64,000 nt of DNA from Methylacidiphilum infernorum V4 (GCF_000019665.1 NC_010794.1:1116001-1180000), one strand, 5' to 3'. Counted from the first letter of the stretch, positions 34,889 to 44,533 are shown. Notes: generated by a model not told the origin, from the letters alone. A program made the numbers and translations.

Positions 34889-37792
34889 TTAACATTGCTG
34901 AAACGAACAGGCAACCACTTTACGAGCAATTTCTCTAGCAAGAGCGCTCACTTGCACTGCGGTTACCTTGTATTCAGGACAATTTGTCGCCCAGTCGGAT
35001 ATTTCCGTTGTTACTATGTTTGCTCGACTTTCGGGGAAATGAAAAGTCGCATATACCGTTCCGGGCTGCACCCTGTCAGTGATTTTACATCTGAAAATAC
35101 CGCTTCCTTTTCTACTTGTTACTTCTACGAGATCTCCTTCCTTTATTCCTCTTTCTTCAGCGTCTGAAGGATGGATTTCCAGTATATCCTCTTTTGACCA
35201 TAGGATATTCTGCGTCCTTCGCGTTTGTGTCCCCACGTTGTAATGATGCAAGATTCTCCCTGTTGTCAAGATAAGGGGGAATTGTCTCGTAGGTCTTTCG
35301 GGTGTAGGAACATAACCGGTAATATGAAATTCTCCTAGTCCTTTGAAGAATTTTTCCCGGTGCATGATGGGTGTTCCTTCGGCCGCTTCTTCTTCGTTAC
35401 ATGGCCATTGGATACTGCCCAACCTGTCTAGTTTTTCATAACTTACGCCACGGAAAGTGGGAGTAAGCCTTGCGATTTCATCCATAATTTCAGAAGGATG
35501 ATTATAATGCATGGGATAACCCATGGCTTGAGCAATTTCTTGGATTACTTCCCATTCCTGTTTGCCGCACAAAGGAGGCATCACCTGTCTCACCCTTTGA
35601 ATTCTCCTTTCAGCATTTGTAAAAGTGCCATCTTTCTCTAGGAAAGAACAACCGGGCAAAAAAACATGACAGTACTGAGACATCTCATTAAGGAAAATAT
35701 CGTGGAGGACGACAAGTTCCATCGACTTTAAAGCTTCGACAACATGATGACTATCGGGATCAGATTGAGTGAGGTCTTCTCCATGGACATATATTCCCTT
35801 AAAATTCCCATACACAGCTTCGGTCAACATGTTAGTGATCCTAAAACCGGGTTCTGGATCTAGGGGAACATTCCAGGCCTCTTCAAAAAGGTTTCTTGTT
35901 TGATAATCCGAAACATGCCGATAGCCTGAAAATTCATGAGGAAATGATCCCATATCACAGGATCCTTGAACGTTGTTTTGCCCTCGAAGGGGATTGACCC
36001 CGGCCCCATCCTTACCCACATTCCCCGTGAGCATAGCCAGGTTAGCAATAGCCAGTACCGCGGTTGTCCCTTGGGAATGTTCTGTTACTCCTAATCCATA
36101 ATAGATTGCCGCATTGCCTCCAGTGGCATAAAGCCTTGCTGCTCCCCTGATAAGCTCCGCGGGAACTCCCGTTATTTCTTGAGCTCTTTCCGGGGAATTC
36201 TCCTCTTTTCGGATAAACTGCAACCATTTTTTGAATGATTCTTGATTACATCTTTGCTCTATAAAAGCTCGATTTTCCAATCCCTCCTCAAGTATTGTGT
36301 AGGCAATAGCATTAAGCAGGGCTACATTTGTCCCCGGCCTAAGTTGTAAATGGTAATCCGCTTTAATGTGAGGAGACCGGACAAGATCGATTTTTCTTGG
36401 ATCGGCAACAATGAGCCGTGCCCCTTCCCTTAGCCTGCGTTTCAACTGTGAGCCAAAAACAGGATGTCCATCCGTGGGATTAGCGCCAATGACGAAAATG
36501 ACATCAGAAAACCGGACAGAGTCAAAAGGATTTGTGCCCGCTGAAGTTCCATAGGCTGCCTTAAGTCCATAACCGGTTGGAGAATGACAGACCCGAGCAC
36601 AAGTATCGATGTTATTATTACGAAAAACAGCTCTAACCAGTTTTTGGACAACAAAATCTTCTTCATTTGTGCAACGGGATGAACTGACTGCACCTATAGA
36701 ATACCTACCGTATTTGTCCGCTATGCGTTTGAATTCAGAAGCTACATAAGCTATCGCTTCTTCCCAGCTTACTTCCTTCCAAGGATCTTCAATACTTTTA
36801 CGCATCATGGGCTTTGTCACTCTTTCTGGACTTAATGCATAAGTCCAAGCAAACCTTCCCTTTACACAGGAATGCCCATGATTGGCATGGCCATTGTTGT
36901 AGGGAACAAGTCTTACGATTTCATATCCCTGGGTTTGAACTTCAAAAGAACAACCCACTCCACAATAGGCACAAGTGGTAATCGTTGATTTTAGGGGAAG
37001 CCCCTTTTCGATTACCGTATTCTCGATCAGGGCAGCTGTTGGACAAGCTTTCACGCAAGCTCCACAAGATACACACTCGGAGGAAAAAAATTCATGCGTC
37101 GGTCCTGGTGTTATGACCGAATCAAAACCTCTACGCCGAGCAGTCAAGGCTAATGTTCCTTGGATTTCATCGCAAGCTCTTACACATCGAAAACAGACGA
37201 TACATTTTGCAGGATCAAAGCTAAAATAGGGATTCGTTCTATCTTTTTCACTTTTGAGATGATTTTTCCCCGAAAATCCATAGCGAACATCTCTCAAACC
37301 TACGGCTCCAGCCATATCCTGAAGTTCACAATCGCCGTCAACAGGACACATCAGGCAATCCAGGGGATGATCCGATATATAGAGCTCCATGACATTGCGG
37401 CGAAGCTTGGCCAACTTTTGAGAAAAGGTCTTCACTTTCATCCCCTGCTCAACCAATGTGGTACAGGAGGCCGGATAGCCTCTCTTCCCTTCTATTTCCA
37501 CAAGGCAAAGCCTACAGGACCCAAAAGGCTCAAGACTTTCCGTTGCGCAGAGCTTTGGAATCATGATCCCGTTCAAAGCGGCAGCCCTCAATAAAGATGT
37601 GCCTTCAGGCACAGTGACTTCAATTCCGTCAATAGTTAAGGTGACGGTTTTGGACTTTAAAGCAGGGTTGAAATCAACTCGACTATATTCAGTCTGCGTC
37701 CGACATCCATTATTTTTGCCATTTTTGTAATACCGAGCCCATTCTCCTGGGCTTGCTGGAGTTCCTAGATCGATGCGTTTATCGGTCAGCAT
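34889..37792 (-). CDS. fdsA: NAD-dependent formate dehydrogenase alpha subunit
   Basis: This is a 967-residue catalytic subunit. AGGAG precedes the start. The N-terminal part carries a [2Fe-2S] domain (GSCRLCLVEIEG...), a His-Cys cluster (DHPLDCLMCPVDGDCELQ), and two [4Fe-4S] clusters (CIVCFRCVRACDE, CVSCGACVKACP). A further cluster (CAYCGVGCSFE) precedes the molybdopterin domain. The Mo ligand is a Cys in CARVCHSPTGYG, so this is the cysteine rather than the selenocysteine type. The C-terminal domain binds the guanine dinucleotide cofactor. It oxidises formate to CO2, the last step of methane and methanol oxidation, passing electrons to FdsB. Confidence 0.92.
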   Translation of the reverse strand: MLTDKRIDLGTPASPGEWARYYKNGKNNGCRTQTEYSRVDFNPALKSKTVTLTIDGIEVTVPEGTSLLRAAALNGIMIPKLCATESLEPFGSCRLCLVEIEGKRGYPASCTTLVEQGMKVKTFSQKLAKLRRNVMELYISDHPLDCLMCPVDGDCELQDMAGAVGLRDVRYGFSGKNHLKSEKDRTNPYFSFDPAKCIVCFRCVRACDEIQGTLALTARRRGFDSVITPGPTHEFFSSECVSCGACVKACPTAALIENTVIEKGLPLKSTITTCAYCGVGCSFEVQTQGYEIVRLVPYNNGHANHGHSCVKGRFAWTYALSPERVTKPMMRKSIEDPWKEVSWEEAIAYVASEFKRIADKYGRYSIGAVSSSRCTNEEDFVVQKLVRAVFRNNNIDTCARVCHSPTGYGLKAAYGTSAGTNPFDSVRFSDVIFVIGANPTDGHPVFGSQLKRRLREGARLIVADPRKIDLVRSPHIKADYHLQLRPGTNVALLNAIAYTILEEGLENRAFIEQRCNQESFKKWLQFIRKEENSPERAQEITGVPAELIRGAARLYATGGNAAIYYGLGVTEHSQGTTAVLAIANLAMLTGNVGKDGAGVNPLRGQNNVQGSCDMGSFPHEFSGYRHVSDYQTRNLFEEAWNVPLDPEPGFRITNMLTEAVYGNFKGIYVHGEDLTQSDPDSHHVVEALKSMELVVLHDIFLNEMSQYCHVFLPGCSFLEKDGTFTNAERRIQRVRQVMPPLCGKQEWEVIQEIAQAMGYPMHYNHPSEIMDEIARLTPTFRGVSYEKLDRLGSIQWPCNEEEAAEGTPIMHREKFFKGLGEFHITGYVPTPERPTRQFPLILTTGRILHHYNVGTQTRRTQNILWSKEDILEIHPSDAEERGIKEGDLVEVTSRKGSGIFRCKITDRVQPGTVYATFHFPESRANIVTTEISDWATNCPEYKVTAVQVSALAREIARKVVACSFQQC

Positions 37793-37851
37793 AACCTTTT
37801 CTCCTTTCTTTATATTAGAAGCTTCTATTTCTTGGTTTTTCCTTCTTGCTT

Positions 37852-39420
37852 TTAGCCGGCTGTGGCAAAGGCCAAAACCTCCGCTTTGCTATAGCCAAAA
37901 TCTTCTGGAAAATATCGTAAAGCACTTAACACGGGAAAGGGAGTCATCCCTCCTAGACCGCACAACGAAGCGTTCAGCATCGTGTCGCACAGGTCGAAAA
38001 GAAGCTCCAACTCCCTCCGCGAACCTTTGCCCATGATTATTTTTTCTATAAGCTCCATCCCCCTTGTTGAACCGATTCGGCAAGGAGTACACTTCCCGCA
38101 GGATTCTTCTGCACAAAATTCCATGGCGTAATGAGCCATATGGGCTAAGTTGGCTGAATCATCAAAGGCAACGATTCCTCCATGCCCTACAATACCCTTG
38201 ATCTTGCTTAATTCTTCATAATCCAAAGGAATATCCAAAAGGGAATCCGGCAAATAAGGACCTAGAGGACCTCCAATTTGAATGGCTTTTAAAGGCCTAC
38301 CCGACCGGGTTCCCCCTCCAAAGCCGTAAATGAGCTCCTTAAGGCTAATGCCAAAGGGAATTTCTACAAGCCCTGGATATTGGAGATTTCCAGAGAGTTG
38401 AACAGGCAAGGTTCCTTTCGACCGATTCACACCTAGACTTGCATAAGCCTCGGCTCCATGGGATAAAATCCAAGGCACGGAGGAAAGCGTGATCACGTTG
38501 TTGATCACGGTGGGCTTTCCCCACAGTCCCTTTACGGCAGGTAAAGGAGGTCTTGGCCTAACCATGCCTCTCTTTCCTTCAAGGCTATCTAAAAGGGCCG
38601 TTTCCTCTCCGCATACATAGGCACCCGCTCCAAGAAAAACTTCAAGATCAAAAGAAAAAGAAGAACCAAAAATTCTCTTACCCAAGAGCCCTGCCGATTT
38701 ACAAATAAAAATGGCCTCGTTCAATATTTCATAGGCGAGTGGATACTCAGACCTAAGATAGATATACCCTTTATCGGCTCCAACGGCAAATCCGGCGATC
38801 ATCATTCCTTCGATCAGAAGAAAAGGATCGCCTTCCATAACCATCCGATCGGAAAAAGTTCCAGAATCCCCTTCATCAGCATTGCAAACGATAAACTTCT
38901 GTGAAGAAGTTGCCTGCCAAGTCGTTTTCCATTTTATCCCCGTAGGGAAAGCCGCTCCTCCCCTCCCTCTTAGCCCCGATTTATAAACTTCATCGATAAC
39001 TTTACTCTGTCCCCATTCTATGGCTTTTCTAAGACCGATAAAGCCTCCGCACTCGACATAAGAATCTAAAGAAAGAGGATCATTACGACCTATTCGTTCA
39101 AAAATAAGTCTTTTTTGGTTTTTCAAATAAGGATGCTCTTGAATATTTCCCAAGTATAAAGGATGGTCCAACCCTTCAAGGAAGCCGGAATCAAACAAAG
39201 ACTGTACCTGCTCCACCTCCACGGGTCCATAAGCAACTCTTTTATTGCCCCCTAGCTCTACTTCAACGACAGGCTCAAGCCAATACAGCCCATAGGAACC
39301 TGTGCGTACAATCTTTAAAGGAATATTTCTGGAAGAAGCCTCCTTTTCAACGGCTTTAGCTACGTCATTCGACCCAACGGCCAATGAAGAATAATCTCTT
39401 GAAATATAAACAGTATGCAT
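37852..39420 (-). CDS. fdsB: NAD-dependent formate dehydrogenase beta subunit
   Basis: This 522-residue NuoF-like subunit has a thioredoxin-like N-terminal domain of about 110 residues, then the FMN site GLRGRGGAAFPTG, the NADH-binding segment GAGAYVCGEETALLDSLEG, and the [4Fe-4S] ligands ESCGKCTPCRIG with the late Cys in SLCGLGG. It transfers electrons from FdsA to NAD+. It starts 4 bases after fdsG. Confidence 0.92.
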   Translation of the reverse strand: MHTVYISRDYSSLAVGSNDVAKAVEKEASSRNIPLKIVRTGSYGLYWLEPVVEVELGGNKRVAYGPVEVEQVQSLFDSGFLEGLDHPLYLGNIQEHPYLKNQKRLIFERIGRNDPLSLDSYVECGGFIGLRKAIEWGQSKVIDEVYKSGLRGRGGAAFPTGIKWKTTWQATSSQKFIVCNADEGDSGTFSDRMVMEGDPFLLIEGMMIAGFAVGADKGYIYLRSEYPLAYEILNEAIFICKSAGLLGKRIFGSSFSFDLEVFLGAGAYVCGEETALLDSLEGKRGMVRPRPPLPAVKGLWGKPTVINNVITLSSVPWILSHGAEAYASLGVNRSKGTLPVQLSGNLQYPGLVEIPFGISLKELIYGFGGGTRSGRPLKAIQIGGPLGPYLPDSLLDIPLDYEELSKIKGIVGHGGIVAFDDSANLAHMAHYAMEFCAEESCGKCTPCRIGSTRGMELIEKIIMGKGSRRELELLFDLCDTMLNASLCGLGGMTPFPVLSALRYFPEDFGYSKAEVLAFATAG

Positions 39421-39424
39421 CGCC

Positions 39425-39904
39425 CTATAAAATTGAAGCTAAAAGTTTTTCCATTTTTTGGGTATTGACCCGGCCATAAAGCCTTCCGTTGAGAGAAACC
39501 GACGGACCATTAGCACAATTGCCAAAGCAATAAGTCGGCAGTAGGGTCAGCTTCCCATCGGCCGTAGTTTGTCCAAAGTCGATATCCAAGACCTCTTTTG
39601 CTTTTGTTATGATCTTATGGCAACCGTTAGCTTGGCAGGCTTCCGCCCTGCAAATCTTAAGTATATTCTTACCGGTAGGCTCTGTTCTAAAATCGGCATA
39701 AAAAGTAAGAACTCCATAAGCTTCGGCTTGAGAAAGATTAAAAGAAGAAGCTATCTGGGGTATGAATTCTTTAGGGATATATCCCAGCTCTTCTTGTAAC
39801 TTATGATAGAAGGGGATTAGCCCATTTGGCTTTGTAGAAAAGAAAGCCAACATATCCAATAGTTTTTGATCCATCTGTTTTGTCATTCTTTTATAAAATC
39901 CCAA
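39425..39904 (-). CDS. fdsG: NAD-dependent formate dehydrogenase gamma subunit
   Basis: This is a 159-residue NuoE-like subunit. The [2Fe-2S] ligands are in CRAEACQANGC (Cys and Cys) and YCFGNCANGPS. The helical N-terminal half contains ELGYIPKEFIPQIASSFNLS, typical of the family. Internal ATGs at residues 7 and 11 are alternative starts. It is the first gene of fdsGBAD. fdsC (fdhD) is not in this window. Confidence 0.9.
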   Translation of the reverse strand: MGFYKRMTKQMDQKLLDMLAFFSTKPNGLIPFYHKLQEELGYIPKEFIPQIASSFNLSQAEAYGVLTFYADFRTEPTGKNILKICRAEACQANGCHKIITKAKEVLDIDFGQTTADGKLTLLPTYCFGNCANGPSVSLNGRLYGRVNTQKMEKLLASIL

Positions 39905-40061
39905 ATCTATTAAAAAATTTTGATAGAACTCTTTGCTTTATTTCTTGATTATAAATACCCTCATTAAATTACTTATTTAAGTAGCCGATTTTCCCTGAGT
40001 AATCAATATGCAAAAATAAAAATTATTAAAATAATTTTATTGTATAATATATTAAAATATT

Positions 40062-41117
40062 TTATGGATTATCTAAACTCCCCTCGCTTGGGGGAAAGGT
40101 TACAATTCCCCAAGGGTTTTTTATGCCTTCGATGATTGCCCGCTTAGTATAATTATCCGCATCTAGAACAATAATTTTATCGGATCGCCCGCTGGCCACG
40201 AGTATTTTTTTCCCATCCGGGCTAAAAGTAAAATGCCAACAACGATCCCCCGCTATTGAAGCCTCGGCGATGAGCTTGAGAGTCGGCACTTCAAAGACTT
40301 GCAATTTACGATCCCGGAAAGCCAGGACAAACAATTTTTTGGATGAGGGATCAAAGCTGACTCCATAGGGACCAGAAGCCGTGGAAGTTTCTTTGAGAAG
40401 TACAAAATCTTTGTCAAAGAGGGCTACTTTGTTGCTGTTTTCAAAAGTCACGGCATAAATTTCCCCTGTAGGAGCTCTTTTTAAGCCTCGGGGCCTTAAG
40501 CCTATTTGCTGAACGTCTACTTTCTTTATTTCCTTCCCCGAAGAGATATCATAAATTCCGATGGAACTATCCCCTTCATTAGCCACAAGGAGTTTTGTGC
40601 CATCTTGGGAAAATTCTAAAGCTTCGGTTTCCATCCCGGCAGAAAACTCTTTTTCAACTTTTTCTCCGGCGATATCGATTTCAGCAATTTTGGCCGTTCC
40701 ATCTCCAGTAGCTTCTTTAACACTTTGCGGTTCATATGATACAAAAAGCATTTTTCTTTGGGGATGGATTCTAAGAAATTCAGGGTTCTGGCCTACCGGA
40801 ATCGATTTTTCTATAGCAGCCTTGTCGACATCGATAACGAAAACAGAGCCGGTTATTTTATCAACAGAAAAAAGGGTTTTCCCATCTCTACTCATACCGA
40901 GGCCGCGAAGGAAGCTGCCAGGCAAAGCTATTTCTTTAAGCTTTTGATCGCTATCTATATCAATGACGGTTATACCGCCTTCATGGCTTACGAAAGCTAA
41001 GTCATGTTCTTTGCCAAAGAGATTGTTTATGATAATAAAGAAAGATAACAAAGAGATCCGAAGAAAACGAACAAGAGAAGGAATGCCAGGGTTGTTGATA
41101 TCTAAAATGGTTTGCAA
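40062..41117 (-). CDS. PQQ-associated seven-bladed beta-propeller protein
   Basis: This 351-residue exported protein has a hydrophobic signal (residues about 15-34) followed by seven YVTN-type blades, each with a strand pair like VIDIDSDQKLKEI or KILVASGRSDKIIVLD. Such proteins are repeatedly found next to PQQ biosynthesis and quinoprotein alcohol oxidation genes (the PQQ-dependent catabolism-associated beta-propeller family) in the periplasm. It diverges from pqqA across a 134-base AT-rich gap that must hold both promoters. Confidence 0.78.
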   Translation of the reverse strand: MQTILDINNPGIPSLVRFLRISLLSFFIIINNLFGKEHDLAFVSHEGGITVIDIDSDQKLKEIALPGSFLRGLGMSRDGKTLFSVDKITGSVFVIDVDKAAIEKSIPVGQNPEFLRIHPQRKMLFVSYEPQSVKEATGDGTAKIAEIDIAGEKVEKEFSAGMETEALEFSQDGTKLLVANEGDSSIGIYDISSGKEIKKVDVQQIGLRPRGLKRAPTGEIYAVTFENSNKVALFDKDFVLLKETSTASGPYGVSFDPSSKKLFVLAFRDRKLQVFEVPTLKLIAEASIAGDRCWHFTFSPDGKKILVASGRSDKIIVLDADNYTKRAIIEGIKNPWGIVTFPPSEGSLDNP

Positions 41118-41251
41118 AATAAGCGACTTTTCAACCTAAATATGAAATATTCAATCAAAAAAAAATAAAAAATTGAAATTGCAATTTAAAAAAAATAGGA
41201 TTTGAATTGCATCAAAAAAAATCATAAGTTTTTAACTAAATAGGAGGATAC

Positions 41252-41332
41252 ATGAATTGGGAAAAACCGGTATTCGAAGAGCTGAATCTCTGCATGGAAG
41301 TTACAGCTTACGCATTTATTGCCGAGAATTAA
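41252..41332 (+). CDS. pqqA: PQQ precursor peptide PqqA
   Basis: This is a 26-residue ribosomal peptide, the backbone of pyrroloquinoline quinone. AGGAGG lies 6 bases before the ATG. The crosslinked glutamate and tyrosine are present in the spacing E-x3-Y (Glu16 and Tyr20 in MEVTAYAF). PqqE with PqqD joins these residues, and later steps release PQQ. It is the first gene of pqqABCDE. Confidence 0.93.
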   Translation: MNWEKPVFEELNLCMEVTAYAFIAEN

Positions 41333-41355
41333 TCTTCGGATGTCTTCAAAAGCTT

Positions 41356-41396
41356 GCAACAAAGGGCAAAGGGAAAAAAACCTTTGCCCTTGTTGC
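41356..41396 (+). promoter_or_regulatory. Hairpin between pqqA and pqqB
   Basis: GCAACAAAGGGCAAAGG (41356-41372) pairs with CCTTTGCCCTTGTTGC (41381-41396) with one bulged A. The tract after it is not T-rich, so it is not a typical strong terminator. It may partly end transcription or protect the pqqA message from decay, raising PqqA over the enzymes, as observed in other PQQ producers. Confidence 0.7.
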
Positions 41397-41402
41397 TAAA
41401 TT

Positions 41403-42299
41403 ATGGAAGTTTTAGTTCTTGGTTCGGGAGCAGGAGGAGGGATTCCCCAGTGGAATTGTCTTTGCCCAAACTGTGTCCGAGCTCGGTTAGAAATCAAAGA
41501 AAGGAAAGAAAGCTTTATCTTTAGAAGAACTCAATCTTCTATCGCCGTTAGGGAAACAGGCGAAAAATGGGTTCTTTTGAACGCTTCGATCGATCTGCCG
41601 GCGCAAATTTCTCGAGAATCTGAACTTTCTCCTCCTGGAGTAGAAATTCGTTCTTCACCCTTTTCGGCGGTCATTTTAACGGACGCTCAGATCGATCACG
41701 CCTCCGGTCTTCTTTCTTTGAGAGAAGGTAAAGAAATTGAACTTGTTTGTACCCAGCAAACATGGGATGTTCTTTCCGACTCCTATCCTTTGATCCGGGT
41801 TCTGTCTTCTTTTCTCAAAATTAAAAAAAACTTATTTCCCATCAAAATCGGCTCTCTTTTCTTTAATGCCATAAACTTGAGAAGTTCAGCTCCCCCCTAT
41901 GTCCAAAGGGAACCCCGCCCAGGCGATGTTATCGCCCTGAGTATTGAAGATGAATCGGGAAAAAAAATCGTTTATTGTCCCGCTTTGCCGGAAATAAATC
42001 CTGATCTGGAGGACTTTGTCCAGGACTCTTTGTGTTTCTTCGTTGACGGAACATTCTGGTCTGAAAACGAATTATCTCTTTGGAACATCAAAGACAAAAA
42101 AGCCTCACAAATGGGACATGTGGCCGTAGGGGGAGAAAATGGATCTTTAAGGTGGCTTTCTACCCTTAAAATTCCTAGAAAAATTTACATTCATATCAAC
42201 AATACTAATCCTATGATTGATCCTGATTCGGCACAGGCAAAAGCGGTGTTATCTTCAGGAGTAGAAATTGCTTACGATGGAATGAAGCTTTTGCTATAA
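41403..42299 (+). CDS. pqqB: PQQ biosynthesis protein PqqB
   Basis: This 298-residue metallo-beta-lactamase-fold protein starts VLVLGSGAGGGIPQWNC, diagnostic for PqqB, with C-x2-C in CLCPNC. The metal site includes ILTDAQIDHASGLL and MGHVAVGGENGS. It is thought to hydroxylate or oxidise the crosslinked tyrosine intermediate before PqqC acts. Confidence 0.95.
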   Translation: MEVLVLGSGAGGGIPQWNCLCPNCVRARLEIKERKESFIFRRTQSSIAVRETGEKWVLLNASIDLPAQISRESELSPPGVEIRSSPFSAVILTDAQIDHASGLLSLREGKEIELVCTQQTWDVLSDSYPLIRVLSSFLKIKKNLFPIKIGSLFFNAINLRSSAPPYVQREPRPGDVIALSIEDESGKKIVYCPALPEINPDLEDFVQDSLCFFVDGTFWSENELSLWNIKDKKASQMGHVAVGGENGSLRWLSTLKIPRKIYIHINNTNPMIDPDSAQAKAVLSSGVEIAYDGMKLLL

Positions 42300-42309
42300 T
42301 CCAACAGCG

Positions 42310-43101
42310 ATGAATTCACCCTTTTTCCCTCTCCAGTCCCTTTATCCTTCTTTTGTCCCTAAGGAAGAATTTATTTTGAAATTGCCTCTTCTGCCTTCTC
42401 AATTTGAAGAGGTTTTGAGGCAGATAGGCACTACAAGTTATCATGACAAGCATCCCTTCCATTTGCTTATGAATGAAGGGAAGCTCTCTAAAGAAGCTCT
42501 TCAAGGATGGGTAGCGAATCGGTTCTATTATCAAGAGCAAATTCCTATTAAAGATGCGGCTATTCTTTCCAATTGTCCGGATAGAGAGCTAAGACGTGCC
42601 TGGATTTCTAGGATTCACGATCACGACGGTTTTGGAGAAGACCCTGGAGGAATTGAAAGATGGCTTAACTTAGGACAGGCTGTTGGATTAAGTAGAGAAG
42701 ATCTACTTTCTCACCGTTACCTTCTTCCTGGAGTCCGTTATGCCGTTGATGCCTACATCCATTTTTGCAGGCAACAACCCTGGCTTATAGCCATGGCTTC
42801 TTCACTTACCGAACTTTTTGCTCCCTCTATTCACAAGATCCGCATTTCGGCATTCCCCAAGTATTATCCATGGATCGATCCCAAGGGTTTAAAATATTTT
42901 GAAAAAAGAGTCGAACAAGCCCCTCGAGATGTCCAGTTTACCCTTGCTCTTGTTCTTGAAAAATGCACGACTCGAGAACTCCAGCTATCCGTTATCGAAG
43001 CTTTACAATTCAAATGCGATCTGCTTTGGTCTATGCTCGATGCCCTCTACATCCATTACCAGCTGGGTATACGTGTACCAAGACCTCATTATGCACTCTG
43101 A
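42310..43101 (+). CDS. pqqC: Pyrroloquinoline-quinone synthase PqqC
   Basis: This is a 263-residue all-helical oxidase. Conserved stretches are SYHDKHPFHLLMNEGKL, WVANRFYYQEQIPIKDAAI and HRYLLPGVRYAVDAY. It carries out the final ring closure and eight-electron oxidation to PQQ without a cofactor. The N-terminal ~25 residues are an extension before the conserved domain. The end overlaps pqqD by 11 bases. Confidence 0.94.
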   Translation: MNSPFFPLQSLYPSFVPKEEFILKLPLLPSQFEEVLRQIGTTSYHDKHPFHLLMNEGKLSKEALQGWVANRFYYQEQIPIKDAAILSNCPDRELRRAWISRIHDHDGFGEDPGGIERWLNLGQAVGLSREDLLSHRYLLPGVRYAVDAYIHFCRQQPWLIAMASSLTELFAPSIHKIRISAFPKYYPWIDPKGLKYFEKRVEQAPRDVQFTLALVLEKCTTRELQLSVIEALQFKCDLLWSMLDALYIHYQLGIRVPRPHYAL

Positions 43102-43363
43102 AAAAATTCCCGAACTTTCCGCTAAAGCCAAGCTTAAATTCGATGAAGCAAGGGGAAAACCCGTTTTGCTTTTTCCTGAAGGCCTTCTATTCCTAAACCA
43201 GACAGCCTACAGAATACTCCTTTTATGCGATGGCCGAAGAACCCTTTCCGAAATTATCACCGAGCTGGCTAAAGATTTTTCTGCGGATAGGGTTGCAATG
43301 GGAAAAGATGTATGGGAATTTTTATTAGCCCTTCATGAAAAGGGGCTTGTCCAATTCCATTAG
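43091..43363 (+). CDS. pqqD: PqqA-binding protein PqqD
   Basis: The product has 90 residues from the ATG at 43091, overlapping pqqC by 11 bases; the frame is open further upstream within pqqC, but that reading is not plausible. The domain has KLKFDEARGKPVLLFPEGLL, LNQTAYRILLLCDG and a C-terminal winged-helix part. PqqD binds the PqqA peptide and presents it to PqqE. Confidence 0.9.
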   Translation: MHSEKIPELSAKAKLKFDEARGKPVLLFPEGLLFLNQTAYRILLLCDGRRTLSEIITELAKDFSADRVAMGKDVWEFLLALHEKGLVQFH

Positions 43364-43373
43364 AAAGGCCTGT

Positions 43374-44495
43374 ATGTCCGATAAAAGGTTGTTGCCTTTT
43401 TCCTTGCTTTGTGAACTGACATTTCATTGCCCTTTGCAGTGTCCTTATTGTAGCAATTCCACAAGCTACTTACACTGGTTAAAAAAAGAACTCAGCACCG
43501 AAGAATGGATAAGGGTGCTAAAAGAAGCCCAAAAACTGGGCATTTTGCAAGTCTACTTTTCAGGGGGTGAACCCTTGGTGCGGAAAGATCTTATTACCTT
43601 GATTCGGACAGCACATGACCTCGGTTTTTACTCAAACATGAGCACCGGGGGCACTCTTATCCATAAGGAGCTTCTGAAAAAGATAAAGGAAGCCGGCTTA
43701 GACAGTATTCAGCTGAGCATCCAGGACAGCAGGCCAGAATCGGCGGATTTGATTTCTGGGGGAAAACAGAGCTTTGAAAAAAAAATTAAAGCTGCTCGAC
43801 TCATCGTTGAACTCGAAATTCCACTGGGAATTAATGTCGTCATTCACAGACATAATATAGAGCGGATTTCTGAAATCATCGATTTCGCCGCAAATCTAGG
43901 GGCTCAAAGGCTGGAGCTAGCCAATACCCAGTATTATGGTTGGGCTTTACTGAACAGAAAAATGCTCCTCCCCAGCAAGAATCAAGTAGAAAAAGCGGCA
44001 AAAGAAGCTTCCAGGGCAAAAGAAAAATACAAAGGAAAAATGGAAATCCTTTTTGTGATTCCCGATTACTACAGTCCCTTTCCTAAACCTTGCATGCAAG
44101 GATGGGGAAAAATTTATATGACCGTTTCAGCCGATGGGACCGTTTTACCCTGTCAAAGTGCTCGAGACATCCGAAGCTTAAATTTTCCCAACATTCGATC
44201 GGATAACCTTGAAAATATCTGGTGGAATTCCGAGGCTTTCAATAAATTTCGCGGCACGGATTTCCTTCCTGAACCCTGTAAAAGCTGCCCTAGAAAAGAA
44301 ATAGATTTTGGGGGTTGTCGTTGCCAAGCATACTTACTTACTGCTGATGCTGCTGCCACAGACCCTGCTTGCGTCTATTCTCCTTTTCACTCCATTATAG
44401 AACGCATTATCCAAGAAAATGATTCAAAGGGGCAACCTTCTTCGGATACCCGCTTCATATATAGAAATCTTAAAAACTCAAAGGCTTTAAGTTGA
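43374..44495 (+). CDS. pqqE: PqqA peptide cyclase PqqE
   Basis: The product has 373 residues from the ATG at 43374, preceded by AAAGG. A longer frame begins at 43335. The radical-SAM cluster motif is CPLQCPYC (C-x3-C-x2-C). YFSGGEPLVRKDL is the GGEP SAM-binding segment. The C-terminal SPASM domain has Cys ligands at LPCQSARD, CKSCPRK and GGCRCQAY. It forms the C-C bond between Glu and Tyr of PqqA. A terminator follows. Confidence 0.95.
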   Translation: MSDKRLLPFSLLCELTFHCPLQCPYCSNSTSYLHWLKKELSTEEWIRVLKEAQKLGILQVYFSGGEPLVRKDLITLIRTAHDLGFYSNMSTGGTLIHKELLKKIKEAGLDSIQLSIQDSRPESADLISGGKQSFEKKIKAARLIVELEIPLGINVVIHRHNIERISEIIDFAANLGAQRLELANTQYYGWALLNRKMLLPSKNQVEKAAKEASRAKEKYKGKMEILFVIPDYYSPFPKPCMQGWGKIYMTVSADGTVLPCQSARDIRSLNFPNIRSDNLENIWWNSEAFNKFRGTDFLPEPCKSCPRKEIDFGGCRCQAYLLTADAAATDPACVYSPFHSIIERIIQENDSKGQPSSDTRFIYRNLKNSKALS

Positions 44496-44498
44496 AAT

Positions 44499-44533
44499 AA
44501 AAAAAGCCAAAGGATAATCCCTTGGCTTTTTTT
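44499..44533. terminator. Bidirectional terminator between pqqE and convergent gene
   Basis: AAAAAAAGCCAAAGG (44499-44513) pairs with CCTTGGCTTTTTTT (44520-44533), allowing one unpaired A in the left arm. A- and T-runs flank the stem on both sides, so it can end pqqE and the convergent small gene at 44555-44761. Confidence 0.82.

Noticed and set aside
37160-37594. 144-residue plus-strand frame
   Set aside because: Antisense to the iron-sulfur region of fdsA; no protein features.
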